Shown here: piece after piece, positions 7,348-10,766 of the stretch | Layout of the letters: every line of letters begins with the position of its first letter | Numbering within the stretch: position 1 is the first letter of the stretch | Source: Planctomycetota bacterium | Lineage (GTDB): Bacteria > Planctomycetota > Planctomycetia > Pirellulales > Thermoguttaceae | Reading direction: 5' to 3' | DNA: 10,766 nucleotides | Assembly: GCA_021784975.1 (NCBI GenBank) | Contig: JAJYGU010000434.1 | Coordinates: 1 to 10,766 of the forward strand | The notes under the pieces: generated by a model | The model's input: only the letters and a program-made list of their open reading frames with translations | What the model was told of the DNA's origin: nothing | Databases searched by the model: none | Made by a program: the position numbers and the translations under genes

Positions 7348-7375
7348 AGTGTAACAAACCTCGGCCGCAATGCAA
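7348..7375 (-). promoter_or_regulatory. Probable sigma70-type promoter of the rpsO-pnp-kinase operon
   Basis: On the - strand TTGCAT (7370-7375, -35, four of six) and TACACT (7348-7353, -10, four of six) are separated by 16 bases. Transcription would start near 7341, giving a leader of about 115 bases before rpsO. Confidence 0.45.
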
Positions 7376-7575
7376 TTGGGGAACGACAGAGGGTTGCGCC
7401 GAAAAGCCAGGAAACCTGCCTTTCGTCTTAGCACACCACCATATTAGGTGGAACGCCTGGAGGTCTGGAAGACCTGTAGGGAATAGGTTGTGGACCATTC
7501 TTCCCGAACTTTCGGTGCTTCCGTAGGTGTGATAGCATAGACAAGCGCGGTACGTTTCTCAAGACAGGCTGTCCG
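7376..7575. other. Gene-free region between rpsO and the MNT gene, with small inverted repeats
   Basis: No coding region is supported here. Three short inverted repeats cluster: CCACC/GGTGG (7436-7440 with 7447-7451), AGGTCT/AGACCT (7461-7466 with 7470-7475), and GACAG/CTGTC (7563-7567 with 7569-7573). The last overlaps the only SD-like AGG of the downstream gene. A TG-n-TAGCAT extended -10 near 7529-7540 could drive that gene, but its -35 is poor. These repeats could be operator sites; nothing shows which protein would bind. Confidence 0.4.
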
Positions 7576-8094
7576 ATGGGCGACAAAGCGACGGCAACGA
7601 CCGAGGCGGCGCTTCCCGCCAGCATTCGACGCGTGGTGGAAGTTGCTGTTCGCGCCGTCGATCCCGACAGGGTGATTCTCTACGGTTCGCGGGCCCGCGG
7701 CGATGCGCGGCAGCACTCCGATTACGATCTGGCCTTAGTTTTCCCCAAAGACCGCCGCGTCAAATGGCTGCGATTCTTGGCCGACTTCGACGACGCTGCG
7801 CTAACCTTGCTGCCTGTCGATCTGGTGGATTGGAACGAGGCGCCGGAACCACTGCGAGAGAAAATCCACAAGGAAGGGATCATCCTTTATGAGCAGCCGA
7901 AGGGGACTGTCCCAATTTTTGCGGCAGGACGCCGCAAAAATGGGACTGTCCCCCTGAGCGGCTACCGGATGACTGACAACTTTGCCAAGGCCTTGGCGCG
8001 GCTGCGAGAATTCGCGGCCTTGCCGATCGCGAACGACCGTGATCGCGCCGGCGTCATCCAAGCCTTCGAGTTTACTTTCGAGCAGTGTTGGTAG
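7576..8094 (+). CDS. MNT-type nucleotidyltransferase fused in frame to a truncated HEPN-like (HI0074) domain
   Basis: The 172-aa frame starts with a minimal nucleotidyltransferase. GSRARG (37-42) and SDYDL (48-52) form the GS...DxD active site, and a further Asp in VDLVDW (about residues 87-90) may be the third acidic ligand. The domain ends naturally at about residue 108 (LYEQP), the usual size for MNT or HI0073-like antitoxins, which in type VII systems silence a HEPN toxin by adding AMP. Instead of stopping, the frame runs through a palindromic repeat (about 18 codons) into the neighbouring HI0074-like gene, whose own ATG at 7969 is in the same frame, and ends at a TAG inside it. The active-site motifs look intact, so the MNT part may still work. 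A weak AGG precedes the ATG and overlaps a GACAG/CTGTC palindrome. Confidence 0.8.
   Translation: MGDKATATTEAALPASIRRVVEVAVRAVDPDRVILYGSRARGDARQHSDYDLALVFPKDRRVKWLRFLADFDDAALTLLPVDLVDWNEAPEPLREKIHKEGIILYEQPKGTVPIFAAGRRKNGTVPLSGYRMTDNFAKALARLREFAALPIANDRDRAGVIQAFEFTFEQCW
7902..7953. repeat. Long imperfect palindrome inserted at the MNT/HEPN junction
   Basis: The left arm (7902-7925) and right arm (7931-7953) are reverse complements over 22 pairs, with one T-T mismatch, one bulged A and the loop AGGAC. Each arm also contains its own palindrome, GGGACTGTCCC. As I recall, sequences with GGGGACTGTCCC-type ends are dispersed in planctomycete and some proteobacterial genomes, like REP or MITE elements mobilised by Y1 (RAYT) transposases. 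No such transposase is in the window. In the reading frame the repeat encodes an apparently meaningless linker (KGTVPIFAAGRRKNGTVP). Confidence 0.85.
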
Positions 8095-8334
8095 GCCTTG
8101 CAGCGAATTGCCGCCGCCCAGGGGATCACGGCGGCCAGCCCGCGGCAAGCGCTGCAAGCGGCCGTGCAACTCGGCTTGATCGCCGCCGCCGATGAGGAAA
8201 TGTGGCTCAACATGCTGCACGACCGGAATATGACCTCCCACCTCTACCACGAGGAAATTGCCCGCGAAATTGCCGACCGCACGGTGCGCTGTTACCTGCC
8301 GTTGCTTGAAAGAGCATGGTCCGGCATGACTTGA
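7969..8334 (+). pseudogene. HI0074-family HEPN-like partner of the MNT protein, broken by an in-frame TAG
   Basis: From the ATG at 7969 the frame gives 122 codons including the final TGA. It reads MTDNFAKALARLREF, then FEFTFEQCW, then TAG (8092-8094), then ALQRIAAAQGI. The family normally has FE-L-x-W-K at this spot, so AAG to TAG is the simplest explanation. The frame stays open to a TGA at 8332-8334 and keeps RNMTSHLY (8224-8247), an exact RX4HXY, the ribonuclease motif of HEPN toxins. With the stop, that motif and most of the helical bundle are not made, unless TAG is suppressed or translation restarts, for example at the TTG at 8098. The intact downstream half suggests recent loss. A five-base-pair stem (8335-8339 with 8346-8350) lies right after the final stop. 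The rest of the gap to 8459 shows nothing clear. Confidence 0.8.
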
Positions 8335-8459
8335 GTCGTGGACAGACGACGAGACCACAGTCGCCACGGGAGCGGTCGGCGGCTGCCGTCATGGCACGGA
8401 ACAAGGATGGCAGAAACGAGGACCGCCCCGCTTTTTACGCCCTAAAGACAAGCGACCGA

Positions 8460-8678
8460 CTATCCGACCGCGACGGCGACGGTACCCGCACGGATCGTCG
8501 GCTCCGGCACGATTTCGCCGTGGAGGCGCATGCCCTCGATGTGAAACTCGATCGCTTCGCGAATCTTTCGCTCCAAGGCCCGGGCCGTCTTCGCGGTCGC
8601 AACGCAGCCCGGCAGGTCCGGAACATAGGCCGACCAGTTTCGCGGGCCGCGCTCGTAGATGACGGTGTATTCGGTCAT
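8460..8678 (-). CDS. hicB: HicB-family antitoxin
   Basis: The protein is 72 aa, one of the short HicB forms that keep only the partial RNase H-like domain and lack an obvious C-terminal DNA-binding domain. The core pattern YTVIYERGPRNWSAYVPDLP, then GCVATAKT and IREAIEFHIEGM, is typical. HicB binds HicA and blocks its mRNA-cleaving activity. The ATG at 8678 overlaps the hicA stop as ATGA, and GGAG lies eight bases upstream. A longer frame reaching 8828 is only overlap with hicA in another phase. With no HTH or RHH domain, how it would autorepress its promoter is unclear. Confidence 0.92.
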   Translation of the reverse strand: MTEYTVIYERGPRNWSAYVPDLPGCVATAKTARALERKIREAIEFHIEGMRLHGEIVPEPTIRAGTVAVAVG

Positions 8679-8869
8679 AGGTTTCTCTCCACTTGCGCTT
8701 GCCGCAGCACGCTTTTCAAGGTCTTCGGATGCACATCGTCGCTGAGATGACCGGAAACAGTCAAAGTCCCCGGTTTTGTCGGATGGCGGAACTGACGGTG
8801 GCTGCCCCGGGAGCGTTCGATCCACCAACCATCGCTATTCAAGAGCTTGAGCAATTCGCGGACCTTCAC
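8675..8869 (-). CDS. hicA: HicA-family mRNA interferase toxin
   Basis: The protein is 64 aa, a normal HicA length. It has a double-stranded-RNA-binding-like fold with the catalytic His24 in RGSHRQF, followed by HPTKPGTLTV and the KTLKSVLRQA helix. HicA cleaves mRNA and tmRNA independently of the ribosome unless HicB is bound. The start is GTG at 8869; KVRELLKLLNSDGW is the expected N-terminus and no ATG is available. There is no good Shine-Dalgarno, but a -10-like TAGAAT lies three bases upstream, so the message may be leaderless. hicA comes first and hicB overlaps it by four bases. All key residues look present. Confidence 0.93.
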   Translation of the reverse strand: MKVRELLKLLNSDGWWIERSRGSHRQFRHPTKPGTLTVSGHLSDDVHPKTLKSVLRQAQVERNL

Positions 8870-8872
8870 TCT

Positions 8873-8902
8873 ATTCTACGCCTTTCTTCCGCGTGCTGCC
8901 AG
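8873..8902 (-). promoter_or_regulatory. Possible hicAB promoter giving a leaderless transcript
   Basis: On the - strand CTGGCA (8897-8902, four of six) and TAGAAT (8873-8878, five of six) are 18 bases apart. The -10 ends three bases before the hicA GTG, so transcription would start at or next to the start codon. Confidence 0.35.
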
Positions 8903-8987
8903 GAATTCGGCTTGGTTGCGTGGAACGGGATAGATGACAGCTCCGATATTGGCGGTGTAGGGAGCCATTACTTCCCCCTATTCTCAC

Positions 8988-9356
8988 TTAATCCGACCTG
9001 TCCCGTTTTGTCCCCGTTTTGTCCGTTCGGACGTTTCTTTGCCAGAAGCACCAACCTTCGTACGATATGCCTAGCAACCAAATACCAGCAAAAACAATCC
9101 AAGAATCCAGATGCAGCGGAGCACGAAGATTCCCGGACGCTTCCCAACCGAGCCAACTAAAGTACACCAGAATCGCAAGCACGGGGATCAAGACCGAAGA
9201 GCGCGGTTGGTTCTTCTGATACGACGAGAATTCCCCCGACAGAAGAAGCAGTGCAATTCCCAAGGTCGACAACCACCCGATTCCGACGAGATTGAAAACG
9301 ACACCGGTGGTGAACACAATAAGGAACACCGCCAGTCTCACACGGGGATTCCGCAT
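8988..9356 (-). CDS. Small four-helix membrane protein of unknown function
   Basis: From the ATG at 9356 the protein is 122 aa. Four hydrophobic segments are visible, at about residues 8-24, 27-40, 55-70 and 85-99, with short loops and a charged C-terminal tail. I do not recognise the family. GGAG six bases upstream supports 9356; an ATG at 9368 adds MEKQ and is also possible. A candidate promoter at 9421-9449 argues against starts much further upstream. The last ten or so codons contain a tandem 11-base repeat, so the tail (KTGTKRDRSD) may be recently acquired. It follows comEC on the same strand with a gap of nearly 200 bases and need not be functionally linked to it. Confidence 0.6.
   Translation of the reverse strand: MRNPRVRLAVFLIVFTTGVVFNLVGIGWLSTLGIALLLLSGEFSSYQKNQPRSSVLIPVLAILVYFSWLGWEASGNLRAPLHLDSWIVFAGIWLLGISYEGWCFWQRNVRTDKTGTKRDRSD
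9002..9023. repeat. Tandem 11-bp repeat in the 3' end of the membrane protein gene
   Basis: CCCGTTTTGTC occurs twice in direct contact (9002-9012 and 9013-9023). Because 11 is not a multiple of three, gain or loss of one copy would change the C-terminal reading frame. Confidence 0.8.
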
Positions 9357-9420
9357 TTGCTTCTCCATCGGCCTGAAGGTCCTTGCAGTCTTCGGAAGAA
9401 GTCCCGCGAGCCAACGACCA

Positions 9421-9449
9421 TTGATAGCACCCCTGAACTGAACAGGCAA
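9421..9449 (-). promoter_or_regulatory. Possible promoter of the small membrane protein gene
   Basis: On the - strand TTGCCT (9444-9449, four of six) and TATCAA (9421-9426, four of six) are 17 bases apart. Transcription would start near 9414, about 50 bases before the likely start codon. The rest of the gap to comEC (9450-9550) shows no gene. Confidence 0.35.
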
Positions 9450-9550
9450 GTCCTTGCAAGTGGGGAAGACAAGGAGGTGCGATAAGAGGACGGGCATGTC
9501 TATTGGGCGGCCCAGCGGCAGGTCGCTTCGCACGTCAACAGGCATAACTG

Positions 9551-10766
9551 TCACGGTGTCCGCCCGACAAACGGCCTGACCTCGACGCCGTGGCCGTTGA
9601 TCCGCACTTCGATCGCCCCCGAGTCGTTGGTGTGCAACGTCCGCGAGCCGACGGCCTGGTAGGTGGCGTCGATTTCCGGCAGGTTCCAGCGGCCGTCGTC
9701 GCTGAAGACCACCCAGGACGGCGTACACCAGCGGGCCAGCTCGGGCGAATTGCTCTGCCGGCTGCCGTGGTGCGGGGCCATGAGCACTTCACAGTGCCGC
9801 CGTCGCTGGGCGAGAAGTCCTTGCATGCCAGGCGATTCTAAATCACCGGGCAGCAGGATCTGCCGGCCGCGAAATTCGACTGCCAGGACCAGGCTGTTGG
9901 CGTTGGTGCTTTCTGAACGATGGCGGCCGGAGGGGTGCAAGACCTCGATCGCGCAGCCGCCGCCTTCCAAGATTCGATCGCCCCCGCGCAGGCAGCGCAC
10001 GGGCAAGCGATGTCGTTCGATGATCGCGTGCAGGGCGGCGATTGCCTGGCCGTCGCCCTGAAACATGCCCGGCGGCGCGTAGATGGTTCCCACCGAGAAA
10101 CGGTCCATCAGGCCCGGCAAGGCGTTGTAGTGGTCCACGTCGGCGTGTGAGAGGAATACCGCGTCGAGCCGGCGGATGCCGCGCGACCAAAGGAAGCCGG
10201 AGATCGCCCGGACGCCCGCCGACGGGGCGCCGAACTGCCCGGCATCGTAGAGCATGGTCTTGCCCGAGGGAAGCTGCAACACCGCCGCGGTGCCATGGCC
10301 CACGGCGATGAATGTACAGTTGAGCCGTTCGGGATGGCGCCGCCAGCTCAACGGCAACACCCCAACCGCGATCCAGCCGATCAAGAGGAGCATGCAGGCG
10401 GTTGGGCGCCGTCGTATCCGCGGAAAGGCGGCCAGGACGCCAAGCCCGCCATAAAACCCCATCAGCCACCAATCATCCGGCCCGGACAGCCAGAAATTGC
10501 CGAACGGGATGCGCCGAGCCGCGGTGACACACCACTCCAGCAGCCGCAGGTTCAGATTACAGAAGCTGCCGCACAGGTGTCCCAAGGCCGGAGATATCCC
10601 GCCCACCGCCAGCAGTGCGGATCCGCTCAGCAAGGCACAAGCCATCGGCAACCAAACCACGGCGTTGATGAAAACGGCCACCGGGGTGCACAGATGGAAG
10701 CGGGCCATCACCAGCGGCATGGTCAGCAACCAGATGGTCAGACTGACCAGGACCATGTGCGTGGCG
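9551..10766 (-). CDS. comEC: ComEC/Rec2-family DNA uptake channel, C-terminal part (runs off the right edge)
   Basis: About 404 residues are visible and the frame is still open at the window edge, so the N-terminal part is missing. The first 140 visible residues are hydrophobic with several membrane spans, matching the end of the Competence domain. A metallo-beta-lactamase-like domain follows: AVGHGTA, LYDAG, HADVDH (metal-binding HxxxDH type), GDLE and PHHGS. ComEC forms the inner-membrane channel that brings single-stranded DNA into the cytoplasm during natural transformation; the C-terminal domain has been proposed to degrade the non-entering strand. The usual VGQGDA is here VGHGTA, while the other metal ligands are kept. 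The gene ends in TGA at 9551-9553. Other competence genes are not in the window. Confidence 0.9.
   Translation of the reverse strand, partial: ATHMVLVSLTIWLLTMPLVMARFHLCTPVAVFINAVVWLPMACALLSGSALLAVGGISPALGHLCGSFCNLNLRLLEWCVTAARRIPFGNFWLSGPDDWWLMGFYGGLGVLAAFPRIRRRPTACMLLLIGWIAVGVLPLSWRRHPERLNCTFIAVGHGTAAVLQLPSGKTMLYDAGQFGAPSAGVRAISGFLWSRGIRRLDAVFLSHADVDHYNALPGLMDRFSVGTIYAPPGMFQGDGQAIAALHAIIERHRLPVRCLRGGDRILEGGGCAIEVLHPSGRHRSESTNANSLVLAVEFRGRQILLPGDLESPGMQGLLAQRRRHCEVLMAPHHGSRQSNSPELARWCTPSWVVFSDDGRWNLPEIDATYQAVGSRTLHTNDSGAIEVRINGHGVEVRPFVGRTP

Noticed and set aside
7931..7953. The palindrome at 7902-7953 as a rho-independent terminator
   Set aside because: It has an internal T-run in the stem but no T-run after the right arm, and it is read through as part of an open frame. 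A mobile palindromic repeat fits better.
8679..8828. Upstream extension of hicB
   Set aside because: The extension overlaps hicA in another phase. The ATGA overlap and GGAG site mark the real start.
9357..9728. Upstream extension of the small membrane protein into comEC
   Set aside because: The extension runs into the comEC coding region, has a non-membrane composition, and is separated from the membrane part by a candidate promoter and better starts.

Overview
The window looks like chromosome from a planctomycete, probably a Pirellulales-type organism. This is an inference from the high GC content, a secreted DUF2961/GH172 protein, a Uma2-family gene, a ComEC with the variant motif VGHGTA, and a long palindromic repeat inside a gene. 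No rRNA, tRNA or CRISPR array is visible.

Left part (1-3930, + strand): the last codons of a probable IS5-type transposase run in from the left edge. A large exported DUF2961/GH172-like glycoside hydrolase (260-3214) follows, then a Uma2-family PD-(D/E)xK protein (3298-3930) with its own likely promoter. The Uma2 stop codon shares a CTAG with the stop codon of the next, opposing gene.

Housekeeping block (3927-7375, - strand): rpsO, pnp and a small soluble histidine kinase form an operon. A sigma70-like promoter lies upstream of rpsO, with a structured, GTGGAG-rich leader between them. Two hairpins sit between rpsO and pnp, and only 8 bases separate pnp from the kinase. The kinase has no sensor domain and no response regulator beside it. 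pnp starts with TTG behind a good ribosome binding site.

Accessory block (7576-8869): two toxin-antitoxin type modules face each other. On the + strand is an MNT nucleotidyltransferase/HEPN-like (HI0074) pair. A 52-base palindrome at the gene junction appears to have removed the first stop codon and joined the two frames. An in-frame TAG at a W-(K) position then cuts the HEPN-like part upstream of its RX4HXY motif, so the ribonuclease-like half is probably dead. On the - strand is an intact-looking hicA-hicB pair overlapping by ATGA.

Right part (8988-10766, - strand): a four-helix membrane protein of unknown function with a candidate promoter of its own, then the C-terminal part of ComEC/Rec2, the DNA-uptake channel with its metallo-beta-lactamase domain, which continues past the right edge.

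The most interesting material is the repeat-driven fusion and nonsense decay of the MNT-HEPN module, the orphan kinase in the rpsO-pnp operon, and the palindrome in the signal-peptide region of the GH172-like gene.
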